This document shows positions 32,800-42,727 of a stretch of 64,000 nt of DNA, piece by piece. Source of the stretch: Prosopocoilus inquinatus. Its lineage: Eukaryota > Arthropoda > Insecta > Coleoptera > Lucanidae. Where the stretch lies: contig CM069873.1 of assembly GCA_036172665.1 (NCBI GenBank), forward strand, positions 39,712,001-39,776,000. Direction: 5' to 3'. The position numbers and the translations under genes were made by a program. The notes under the pieces are model-generated. The model was given only the letters and a program-made list of their open reading frames with translations, was not told where the DNA came from and did not search any database. Each line of letters begins with the position of its first letter. Position 1 is the stretch's first letter.

Positions 32800-33680
32800 C
32801 TAATCCTCAAACTTAAAATCAAATGTAGGATTTTCAAATTTATATTTTTCTATTTCAAACCTTAATTTAAGTTTCTCTACATTTATTGCAGCAGTTTGTA
32901 CTTTTTCGAGTACTTCAGTATATTTCTCAATTTTATTTGCAATTTCCTGCAAAGGTTTGTTACCATTTTCCAAAGATTGCACAAGTTGATGTCCAATTTC
33001 TGACATATTTGTCTTAGAACCTTTCTTTGATTTATACTCTGTCACGGTATCAGTAGTAGGTGTAGCATGTGGTAATGAGTTGGGTGATAACATTTCACTA
33101 TTTTCATCTGTAACCACAAATGTCAAAATTTCAGAATCATCTTGTTCTTCTGGTATTGTAATTATTGGTTCAACGGTCTGCACAATTGAAGAACTTTCTA
33201 TTGTTCTTTGCAAACCACCAGCTGCCGTAACTCCAGACGAGCCCGTAACTACAATTTTCCCAAATAACATCAACGCTCTTTCTTCTAGGTCTGTTAATGC
33301 GTATTTAACTTCTGGACCACCACCTGTCTTTTTTCTATTTTCTGCAATTGTTCTTGCTTTGTGACGAACAAAATTTTTCCAGTCACTAAAACGCTATATG
33401 TAATTCAAAATTAATTGGTTTCAAAGCATTATATTTCTTTTTAACTTACTTTTTTCCACATGGAACTTGTAAGTATTGCACCAGATCCAAGTGAATTTAA
33501 CATAACAGTTAATTCATTCCATTTTGTTTTCATATAATCAGCATCTAATTTGGGATTAATAATTCCCGTTCGAAATACCGAGTCTTCTTCTACTACATGT
33601 AAATATAATTCTAGTTGTTCTAATGAGGTATTGCTGCTTCGTTTCTTTTCTGGAAGGCCTCTGTAATGAATTCACAGTTG
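32800..33680 (-). CDS. Harbinger Myb/SANT-like DNA-binding protein
   Basis: The last exon (32,800 to about 33,390) has an Ala/Gly-rich linker, an acidic middle, and a C-terminal coiled coil (IANKIEKYTEVLEKVQTAAI). Upstream exons at about 33,400-33,660 read a trihelix/Myb-type domain (LEQLELYLHVVEEDSV, MKTKWNELTVMLNSLGSGA, SMWKKV, then WKNFVRHKARTIAE). PIF/Harbinger elements typically encode such a protein beside the transposase, where it helps the transposase reach the nucleus and the ends. The gene is convergent with the transposase (stops 163 bp apart). The first exon and start are not resolved. Confidence 0.65.
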
Positions 33681-34296
33681 TAATATGTAAAACAATGCAT
33701 AACAAGTAAACTCATATTCGATGAAACAAAATGTAACGCTAAGTAAATAACGCATTCTGCAATTTTATGTATTAATTATTTCTACTGTCGCAAATTTAGA
33801 CTGAATAAGCGTTCAGTAATATTACAAGAATAACTTTTACACTTTATAAATATGAATTACAGATTTCACGCGTTATTCAGTTTGAGGTTGCAACAATTCA
33901 CAACAATCTTACTCTGCATTGCAACTGCTTATTTCCATTCTTCTTCTGGACCCAGTGAAAAAATGCGTCTGAAATCAATAATTCGTACAAAAATCCTGTT
34001 TTAATAAGTTATTTTCATCTTACCTTCCTAAATCAAAACACCAGGCAAAATACAAAACCTCTAATCTAACCTATACACTGACCATCGACTGACACATTAC
34101 GCGCCCTTTCATTTGAACGAAGTTAGCCGTAATTTAACGTGCCCGGAAAATAACCGGAATTTAAAGAATGTTTTAAAGAGATTGTTTCAGAATACCTATT
34201 TGATCATACTCTTTAAGCGCTTGCTTTAAAGAGGCTTTAAGTTAAATAGTTAAAGATTTAAAGAATTAAAGAGTAAAATCTCAGAATAGCCCCATA

Positions 34297-34349
34297 GGTT
34301 TGCGAAATTTAATTGAAAGCGTTCAGAAACATTTGCGATCACTTAGGCC
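34297..34349 (+). pseudogene. BEL gag, middle scrap between the two insertions
   Basis: About 50 bases (frame reads LRNLIESVQKHLRSL) link the Harbinger element to the next insertion. This is the BEL Gag region just before the zinc knuckles, and shows that two independent insertions hit the same gene about 53 bp apart. Confidence 0.8.
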
Positions 34350-34625
34350 CGATTGCAGGAAGCTGGCTTATATCTGGGAATTCGTAAGCCAGGTTTGAAC
34401 ATAAGCCTGGTTTAAATTTACATCCCGTTGCACAAAAAAATTTAATGCAAGATTTACCTATGACCGGCTTAAATATTTGCAAACGTGAACGAGCCATTTC
34501 AGGATTGAATTTAAGGTTGGCACATCTGCAGTCCAGATGTTGAGGTGGTTGTCAGTTTGAATTTGCAGCAGATCGTTTTCGTTGTTCGTGGATATTTACG
34601 TGAGTTGCGTACGAGTAATAAGTAA

Positions 34626-35099
34626 ATGATGGAAGTTAAAAAAGTGAAATGCAAGAATTTTACAGAAAAGGAAAAAACCTATTTAATAGAGCTGGTTAAC
34701 AAGTAAGTAAACTGTGTCTATATTAAATTGCTTCGATACAGTCATTATTTAAAATATTTTCTGTTTTATAGGTATAAAAATATTCTTGAAAACAAAGATA
34801 CAAATTCATCGACAGTTACAGCAAAGAAAAGAGGTTGGAATGCAGTTTCAACTGATTTTAATGCATCAGTAGAATCTGGGGGGCGCACTGCAAATCAACT
34901 AAAAAACTTATATAAAAATTTGAAACAACAGACAAGGAAGGAAGTCGCAAAAGAAAACGTAAGACATTATTAAATTAAATTTATGTATATGTATCCTCTC
35001 AAATTTGTAGAGAACAAAATACCTAGGATTAGGAGAAAATGAGTTGGAAAAACTAAAAAAGGATTTGGCCCACGATAAGGTACATGAATTAAAAATGTA
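34626..35099 (+). CDS. Myb/SANT-like (MSANTD/zeste-type) DNA-binding protein fragment
   Basis: Exon 1 (34,626-34,702) reads KKVKCKNFTEKEKTYLIELV. Exon 2 (34,772-34,959) reads YKNILENKDTNSSTVTAKKR, W...STDFNASV and TANQLKNLYKNLKQQTRKEV. A third piece (35,013-35,078) reads RTKYLGLGENELEKLKKDL. Exons are joined by GTAAG-type donors and AG acceptors. This is the trihelix-like 'Myb/SANT-like' DNA-binding domain seen in MSANTD3-type and zeste-like proteins and in several transposon families. The reading frame is intact for the domain, but the C-terminus runs to a stop shortly after, so it may be truncated. Confidence 0.65.
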
Positions 35100-35583
35100 A
35101 TACCTATTTTATTAGAGCTGTTAAACATATGTTAATTATTATGTAAAATTAGTTGCAAAGTGAAAGCGACAGGTTATCACAATGAATGTTTATTAATTTC
35201 TTATGTCACTCTCATTTTTTAAAGAATAAAAACTTACTTTTGCGATAAAAACAAAGACACAATACTCGCGTTTATGAATTTTATTTATGTGATTTTAACG
35301 CCTTCAAGTGAAAGAAGGAGTGCACCAATAAAAATGTACAAAGCCAAATGTTTTCTGGTGATATTTATCTTTATGGAATAAGTAGGCACAAATTTCTATT
35401 ATCTCGTTCACGTTTGCGCTCAGGGATTGCATAAATTATATCGGCTAAAACCAAACATCTGCAGATTGTGATTTTTCAAGAATTAACAGTTTGAAACGTG
35501 AATAATATTTCTACGTAATGTTTCAACTCTTGTCCGAAGAAAACTGTAAAATTTATTTAAACTTTATTTCTTTTCTTTCCTTC

Positions 35584-35625
35584 CTGATGAAGTTTTTAAA
35601 CGACAGGAAACGTTGACCGTTCTTT
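35584..35625 (+). ncRNA. hammerhead-like core (CTGATGA...GAAAC)
   Basis: CTGATGA (35,584-35,590) has all consensus core bases. A weak stem (GTTT/AAAC) and CGACAG follow, then GAAAC at 35,607-35,611 and GTTGACC. The downstream sequence (TTTTGTCC, GTTTAAAGTTTAAAAACT) matches 17,340-17,370, so both belong to one repeat family. Stem II is poor, so activity is unlikely in this copy. Confidence 0.3.
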
Positions 35626-36131
35626 CCGATTTTGTCCGTTTAAAGTTTAAAAACTATTTTCGTAAATATTTACGTATTAAATGATCAACGCATACCTACA
35701 AGTCCGTTAAAAAATGTTTGATTCACTTAAGATTCATTTTTCACTATATGTATATTTAAAAATATATTCCTTTTTTTAAATGTACATACACTGCATAGTT
35801 GCATTATAATTACTATTTAGACGTTTTGACTGAGTATATTGCGTGCTATTTGAAATACTGGCGTACTTATTTGCGGCGATAAACGAATTTAAGCCGTGCA
35901 TATTGTCGATTTACAAAAACCAGGTTTAAGAAACATTTAAACCTGGCTTAAATGTTTGTGCAATACATTTTGTAACTAAATCGCATATAAGCCGAGGTTA
36001 CCTAAAACGGGTTTACATTTAAGACAGGTTTACAATTTTACCGTTTGTGCAACTGAATTTCTCATTTAAACCCGTCTTACCTATTTAAACCAGGCTTACA
36101 AATTTAAGACTGCTTTCTGCAATCGGGCCTA

Positions 36132-37635
36132 AGTCTATTAAAACAGCCAACCGAGCATTGGGACACTGATTATTTACACCGTTACGAGTAAACTTGACAA
36201 AATTACGGCGCGTGAATGGGAAGACTCAACCTCAAAAAATAATTGCCCAACTTTAGCTGAATTAATAGAATTTTTAAAGGCGCGTGCTAATTTATTGGAA
36301 ACTCTCGATACTAAAGGTGCGACAAGGGAGTTGAAAGATTCCAATCAACCAAACACCAAACAATTTGCGTTATTGTCAACCGATTTCAAGTGCAATTTCT
36401 GCAAAGGTCAACATTCCATTTATAAGTGTAACGAATTTCTAAAACTAGATATACCAGCCAGAATAGAAAAATGCAAAGAGTTGAAGTTATGTTTAAATTG
36501 TCTTCGTATCGGTCATTTTAGCAAAACTTGTCGATTAGGCTCATGTAAAAATTGCTCAAGGAAACACAATACATTGTTACATCCAATTTCAATCCCAGAA
36601 AATTCTATATCCCAATTGTCTTTTTCTAATCAAAACATCGAAGCTTCAAATTCATTGACACTTTTATCCACAGCACTCGTTAAAGTCTCAGATGATCGAG
36701 GTAATGCTCATCAATGTCGAGCGCTCCTTGATAGTGGGTCTCAATCAAATTTTATAACGAAAGAGTTAGCAGATAAATTAAAACTAGAGCAAGTAAGAAC
36801 TGAATTTTCAATCGTAGGCATAAATGGTGTTAAATCAAATTTAGATTCCAAAATAAAATTATCAATTAAATCTAACGTCAACAAATTCTCAGACACAATT
36901 TCATGTTTCATTTTACCAAAAATAAGTTGCAATTTACCATCACAGGAGTTAGATATTTCTTCATTAAATATTCCATCGCATTTGAAACTCGCGGATCCAT
37001 ATTTTAATGAATCGAACAAGGTTGATTTGCTGTTAGGTGCAGGGATATTTTGGAATTTGCTTGTTGATGGCCAAATTAAGTTAGGAAAATGCAAAGCAGT
37101 TTTACAAAACACGTTGTTAGGTTGGATTGTCGCAGGTTCAATTCCAGTTATGTCAAAGTTTTCTCAGTGCTATTTTACTCAAAAAAATGACGTGGATAAT
37201 TCATTAGAAAAATTTTGGGCGGTCGAAGAACTTTCGGATACTCGTATTCTCTCTTGCGATGAGATGACATGTGAAAACCATTTCAAAGAAACTACTACAA
37301 GAGATGAGAACGGTCGATTTATTGTTCATCTACCATTAAAACATCCAACAGGAAGGTTAGGTGATTCGAAAACAAAGGCTATGAGACGATTTGCTTCGTT
37401 GGAACGTAAATTTGAATCAAATTTAGATTTTAAACAACAATATTCTCAATTCATGTCAGAGTATGAGTCTTTAGGTCACATGTCCAAAATAAATACCGAA
37501 AATGATAATGTCGATACAGTTTCATATTATTTTCCACACCATGGCATTTTGAAAGAGGACAGTGTCACGACCAAATTAAGAGTGGTATTTGACGGTTCTT
37601 CAAAAACAAATACTGGTTGGTCTTTGAACGATTAA
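36132..37635 (+). pseudogene. BEL gag 3' part, protease and RT start
   Basis: The open frame at 36,295-37,635 (446 residues), with decayed sequence before it, carries Gag zinc knuckles (CNFCKGQHSIYKC, CLNCLRIGHFSKTC, CKNCSRKHNTLLH at about 31-101). A retroviral-type protease follows (LLDSGSQSNFITKELADKL, about 143-163), with the DSG active site. The long linker and RT N-terminus come next (FIVHLPLKHPTGRLGDS, YYFPHHGILKE, LRVVFDGSS). It stops at an in-frame TAA at 37,633-37,635; the same frame resumes directly afterwards. Confidence 0.9.
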
Positions 37636-39054
37636 CAATTCATCGACCCTATTCTACAGAATGACCTTATTTCTATTCTTCTCAGATTCAGACAATTTAC
37701 TTACGTTGTAAGTGCAGATGTAGCACAAATGTACCGGCAAATTATGTTGCATCCGAGCCAACGCTCATTAGAAAGAATATTTTGGCGCAATAATTCAGAA
37801 ACAGAAATTCAAACCTATGAATTAAATACGGTGACATACGGCACTACATCAGCTCCTTATTTAGCAATCAGATGTTTGGGGGAATTAGGTCTACAAAATC
37901 AATGCAGTTTTCCATGTGCTGCTAATGTTATTCTACGTGATTTTTATGTACACGACTTGCTAACGGGTTCAGACAATCAGGAAGAACTGTTACAAATTTG
38001 TCAAAACATTTCGCATATTCTAAAATCAGGATGCTTCGAACTGCGGAAGTGGCTATCAAATTGTCCATCGATCTTAGAACATTTCAGAAATGACACAATT
38101 CCTATTAGTGTTCTAAATATAAACAATGATGTCAATTCTAAAATTTTAGGTCTGCAATGGATTAGCAATTCAGATCATTTTACTTTTTCTATCAAACCAT
38201 TTCCAAATTCTAGAACAATTACCAAGCGAACTATATTCTCAGATATTGCACAAATTTATGATCCTCTAGGGTTTTTGAGTCCATGTATTATTTTAGCCAA
38301 AATTATCATTCAACAACTGTGGTCATTAAAACTTGAGTGGAATAGTGTAATACCTGAAAATTTAAAGAAAATGTGGAGGCAATTTAGAAACCAGTCGATG
38401 CAATTAAATAGTTTCTTAATTCCGAGACACGTCATTTGTCCAAATTTTGTTTCCATAAGTTTACATGGTTTCTGTGACTCATCACAAAACGCTTATGGAG
38501 CATGTGTTTATTTACGCAGTGTAAATGAGAATAATCAGATTTAAGTCAGTTTACTTTGTGCAAAGACTAAGGTAGCACCATTAAAATTATTAACGATCCC
38601 AAGGTTGGAGCTCTGTGGTACGTTATTGCTAGCAAGGCTTGTCGATAAGGTGTTAAAATCTTTGTCTATTAAACCCAGCTGTTTTCTATGGACAGATTCT
38701 GAAGTAGTTCTATGTTGGCTCCATACTGAACCAAACTTATTGCAAATATTTGTTGGTAATCGAGTGGCTGAAATACAAAGATTAACCGATGTCAACACCT
38801 GGCATCACATACAATCGCATGAAAATCCTGCTGATGTGGCATCACGAGGTCTTTTGCCTCATAATTTGATAAATTCAGATATCTGGTGGAAGGATCCATC
38901 GTGGCTCATGCAAAATGAATGCAGATGGCCAGTTAAAGATCATACCGATTTAAATATCGAGATACCTGAATTACGTAAACATTCACAAGTTCTTCATGTT
39001 ACTATTTATTACGATTTAAGAACAATTGTATTCAATCTAACGAACCTCGTTTAG
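37636..39054 (+). pseudogene. BEL RT and RNase H, with stops; YVDD box reads YVHD
   Basis: In the frame of the preceding part. RT continues with SADVAQMYRQIMLHP and YELNTVTYGTTSAP. The active-site box at 37,945-37,956 reads YVHD instead of YVDD (codon CAC at 37,951-37,953), which should abolish polymerisation. SDIAQIYDPLGFLSP and the RNase H start (GFCDSSQNAYGACVY) follow. A TAA at 38,542 interrupts, then RNase H resumes in the same frame (IPRLELCGTLLLARL, FLWTDSEVVLCWL, HENPADVASRGL). A frameshift near 39,010-39,060 ends it. Confidence 0.9.
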
Positions 39055-39095
39055 GAAACTTAAGTGTAGAAGAACTTCAAGAAAGCACATTACGG

Positions 39096-40441
39096 TTGGT
39101 CAAGTTATCACAGTCAGTCACATTTTCCAGTGAAATTTATGCACTACAATCAAATAATTGTTTACATAAAAGTAACAAACTATTGAGTTTAAGTCCCTTT
39201 TTAGATTCGCAGGAGTTATTAAGATTGGGAGGTCGACTTCACATGTCGCAATTAAATTATAATGCTAAACATCCATTACTATTGTCAGGGAAACACATTC
39301 TTTCTAAACTTGTACTGAAAGAAGAACACGAACGTTTACTACACGCAGGTCCATCTTTGTTACTTGCATCCATTAGACAACAATTTTGGATTATTTCAGG
39401 AAGAAGTTTATGTCGTAAGGTAACACGCGAATGTGTAAAATGTTTTAAGTGCAATCCGAAACCTGAAAACACTATTATGGGTAATTTGCCTGGTGCACGT
39501 ATTACTCAAACAAGTCCATTTCAAGTCACAGGGATTGATTATGCTGGTCCTTTTACAATTAAGAGTAAAAGTGGTCACGGCTTCAAGATGTCAAAGGCTT
39601 ATATTTGTTTGTTCATATGCTTTTGTACGAAAGCTCTTCATTTAGAATTAGTATCCGATTTAACAACGAACAATTTCATTTCTGCATTGAGACGTTTTAT
39701 TGCAAGACGTGGTAAGCCATCAGATATTTACAGTGATAACGGTTTAATTTTGTTGGCGCAGCAAATGAACTTAGAGATTTGTATTCATTTTTGTTAAAAA
39801 ACAAATCCGTTTTAATAAACAACTCTGCACAGGAAAATATTCGCTGGCATTTTATTCCTACTTACGCACCGCATTTCGGAGGTCTGTGGGAATCTGCAGT
39901 GAAAAGTACGAAATATCATTTATATCGAATAACAAATAATTCAATATTTATCTTTGAAGAATTCTATACTCTAATTGCTCAAATTGAAGCTACACTCAAT
40001 TCCCGTCCTCTTTGTCCGTTATCCGCTGACCCAAATGATTTAGAAGCTCTAACCCCTGCTCACTTTCTCATCGGAAGACCAATAACAATGCTCCCAGATC
40101 CAGATTTACAAGAAGTGAAATTGAATCAATTAACAAGACACCAATTATTGCAACAATTACACCAAGGCTTCTGGAAACGATGGTCTTCAGAATACGTGAG
40201 CCAGCTACAAGAACGTACAAAATGGAAGCAGCAACGATCACAGGTGCAGATAGACTCTTTAGTTGTCATTAAGCAAGACAATCTACCTCCAGCTAAATGG
40301 CTACTTGGACGAATAGTGGAGCTACATCCTGGAGAAGACAATATCGTACGAGTAGTATCCATCAAGACTTCGAATGGTGTCGTTAAACGGGCGGTAACCA
40401 AGATTTGTCTATTGCCTAAGCCAGAGACTGACAACTGTTGA
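39096..40441 (+). pseudogene. BEL integrase, one frameshift
   Basis: 39,096-39,797 carries the zinc-binding domain (H...H in KEEHERLLHAGP, C..C in ECVKCFKC) and core Asp residues in GIDYAGPF and IYSDNG. A frameshift just after IYSDNG (near 39,745) moves to another frame that stays open to 40,441. That frame has the Glu in HFGGLWESAVKS, then the BEL C-terminal patches (AQIEATLNSRPLCPL, TPAHFLIGRP, LHQGFWKRWSSEYVSQLQ, VVIKQDNLPPAKWLLGRI). All DDE residues are present, so only the frameshift disables it. Confidence 0.9.
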
Positions 40442-40466
40442 AGACATTTCTTCAAGGTGGGGGGTA

Positions 40467-40696
40467 TGGTGAGTTTCTGTGAGTGGTGGCAACACTGACT
40501 AGTAAATGACAAAGTGGGGAAGGGTAAACATTTCCGGTGGGAGAAAAAATATTAGATATTCCGCATGTAGCTGTTTCATAGTATAGACGTAACCTTTGTA
40601 ACTTTCTGTTAATAAAGAAATTATACCTATTGGAGTGCTCTGCTAATTTCTAACATCGTAAAGAAAAAATACAGTCCACTTTTCGGAGCCCCAACA
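40467..40696 (+). repeat. BEL 3' LTR
   Basis: 230 bp, matching the 5' LTR except for one difference by eye. The G-rich tract ends directly before it, and GTACA follows it. Confidence 0.9.
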
Positions 40697-41090
40697 GTAC
40701 ACAATCCAACTTATAACTTTATAATATCCCAAATTCGACATCAGCATATAAAATCTTCAGCTAGAAGATATATTTTTAAAAATAAGACCTTGGCTTTAAC
40801 ACTTTTTAAAACTAGTGGTAAAGTATACTGCTTTCTCAGTAAAATATTTGTTTTACCATCTACCAAAACTTTATTAGAAGTTTTGAAGAAGATTCCATTA
40901 AGACCTAGAATTAATCCACATGTTCTTCAGTCACTTCAAGGAAGCACTTCGCAAATGCACAATGACCAAGAGAGAGTTTGCATTTTAATATTTGATATCT
41001 TTCGATCCATTACCATCAAGGAGAAGACGCAGTTATTGAAATTGAAGATTACAGAGATGAAAAGCGTGCAGTACTTTGACTATTTTTTTT
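40697..41090 (+). pseudogene. P-element/THAP9-like transposase fragment, 3' part
   Basis: Continues the fragment at 29,540-29,753 after one copy of the BEL target site: YNFIISQIRHQHIKSSARRY, ALTLFKTSGKVYCFLSKIFV, LPSTKTLLEVLKKIPLRP, INPHVLQSLQ, VCILIFDIF. These are the HTH and the start of the RNase H-like catalytic fold of P-element/THAP9 proteins; D in LIFD fits the first catalytic Asp. It then decays and meets the composite repeat at about 41,095. Only the middle of the transposase survives. Confidence 0.65.
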
Positions 41091-41486
41091 TTCTCTCCCG
41101 AAGCTGTAGGTATTACGGTTAGCTATACCGGCTGTTTTTAATTGGGTGTGCACTGTTGTTAAATGGAAGAAAAGTTGGACGAATCAATGCCTAATTCGTA
41201 TCCATTGAGAGAATGATTTTTTCTCATTTCTTCTTGAGTTATTAATAAAAATGTGAAAAAAATCGATTTTCTTTTTCTCTCTGTATCTCTTTTATTATAC
41301 TTAATTTTGAAATTCTGATTTAACTTTCCACAGGCACTTTTTGATTATGCGTAGAATAGATGTGGCAGAATTGAAGTCAAACGTTTCGTGTTTCCACAGC
41401 CATTATCAGTTTCGATTTTTTAAATACAACTTACGTCTTTTTATTATTGTATTTGATAGCATTTTTCTGGTGATTTCAGTGATATA

Positions 41487-42403
41487 CGGGTGTTCTTTTA
41501 CTGTGTGCAAATATTTAAACCTGTAATATATCACCATAAATGGCAAAGATTGAACTCGTACGTTCTTAATAAAAATGTAATAGTTTTCGAGAAAAATGCA
41601 GTGGCAGATTTTTACTAAACCGTTTGAGAACTGCTGGCATAGCTAAAAATGGAACGCGGCCACCGCTTCAATTAAGACCCGCAGCCGAAGTAGGCCAGGG
41701 TCAGTGCGTTACTTGATCTTGAACACGAACGACGTAAATCAGCCGCTCCGATCAACTGATCGGTCAAAACGTCTACAATTTAAATTAACTTCACTGCAAG
41801 TAATTACAAGTTTAAGTATTTTTAAATTAAAATCTAGTGAATTTCAAAAAGCTGCGGTTCGTAATTGCCGAACAAATTAAAAGCGAGGTACAAACAAATT
41901 GTAATTTCTCATTCCATATTATTTTTAATAGACTTATAAAAAATTACTTTTTTTTCCATGGACCGTAAGTACTAATACTTTCACAGCTAGCAGCGAGATT
42001 ACAGTAAAAGGGTGAGGGAAGAACATTTTTAACACGCTTGCCTAATTGGTGCATATATTTTAAATTTATTCGTCGGTAATTGATATCGTAAAACATATTA
42101 CTTCGCTCAGTGAATTAAATTTTTAAATAAAATAATTAATAAACGATATCGGGGAATATTATTACGAAACGCTACGAAATGGTGTTGAATGCGGAACTCA
42201 GTGCGGTGTCGGTGTCGACTAAAGGAAGGCGTTGCGACCTTGCAAGTATTTCTCTCTCGCACATATCAACGGTTCCAAACAAGTGGAACCTCCAACATTT
42301 TATGGCTATGGTACGATAACCACCGGAAAATACGCACAGAAGGTAGCATTTCATGTACTTATACTGAGATTTTTTTATTTGAACACAGTAAAAGAACACC
42401 CTG
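41487..42403. mobile_element. 917-bp non-autonomous mariner-like TIR element, right-arm copy
   Basis: CGGGTGTTCTTTTACTGTGT ... ACACAGTAAAAGAACACCCTG, with TA at 41,485-41,486 and 42,404-42,405. It has the same length and insertion point as the left-arm copy, so it was in place before the arms were duplicated. Confidence 0.75.
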
Positions 42404-42727
42404 TATAATATTTAATACCTTTTTTCAAGTAAAGTTAAAATATGATAAAAAAAAACTGATACAGTTTGGTCATGCTTTTCTTAATAAGTAAATTTATTCC
42501 TAACTACTTTTTTTTTGTTTATTAAGTATTAACAACTAACATTCAATTGTTGGAAGAGGAAAAGTCAATAAATATTCATTAAATGATATTAGATAGTTAA
42601 TACAAACCAAATAAACAGCAGTACAAATATATTAAATTACAAGAACAAAATAAATATCTTGAACAAAAATTATAGAAGAAAAAATGAATTTGTGAAATAA
42701 ATAAAGTGAAATAAATAAATTAAAATA

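Larger units (their letters stand above)
30862..34293. mobile_element. PIF/Harbinger transposon nested in BEL gag
   Basis: The ends are GTGGTGCTATTCTGA and TCAGAATAGCCCC: imperfect TIRs, with CTATTCTGA shared, followed by A/T-rich subterminal repeats (TTTAAGCCTCTTTAAA and inverse). The target is CTA on the left against ATA on the right, a degenerate 3-bp duplication (or 2-bp TA). The outside sequence is continuous BEL gag in frame across the site. It carries the two genes expected of the superfamily: a spliced transposase (plus strand) and a Myb/SANT-like protein (minus strand). Confidence 0.88.
34350..36131. mobile_element. TA-flanked DNA transposon with Myb/SANT-like gene, nested in BEL
   Basis: The ends GGCCCGATTGCAGGAAG and CTTTCTGCAATCGGGCC are near-perfect TIRs. 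The target site reads CTTA|..|TAAG, that is a TA duplication within CTTAAG. Subterminal repeats of 'AAACC(A/T)GG(C/T)TTA' and reverse complements fill about 150-250 bp at each end. A single Myb/SANT-like gene is present and no transposase is visible, so it is non-autonomous or deleted. A TA target with such ends recalls ISL2EU-type elements, but I cannot confirm that. A hammerhead-like motif lies at 35,584-35,620. Confidence 0.75.
29754..40696 (+). mobile_element. BEL/Pao LTR retrotransposon with two nested elements
   Basis: The 230-bp LTRs (29,754-29,983; 40,467-40,696) start TGGTGAG and end CCAACA, with at least one difference by eye (A/G near 29,823 and 40,536). GTACA flanks both outer ends (29,749-29,753; 40,697-40,701), a perfect 5-bp target duplication as expected for BEL/Pao. 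A G-rich tract (AAGGTGGGGGGTA) precedes the 3' LTR. The gag region is split by a 3.4-kb Harbinger element and a 1.8-kb TA-flanked element. Without them the element would be about 5.7 kb, normal for the family. Coding capacity is broken by stops and frameshifts. Confidence 0.92.
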
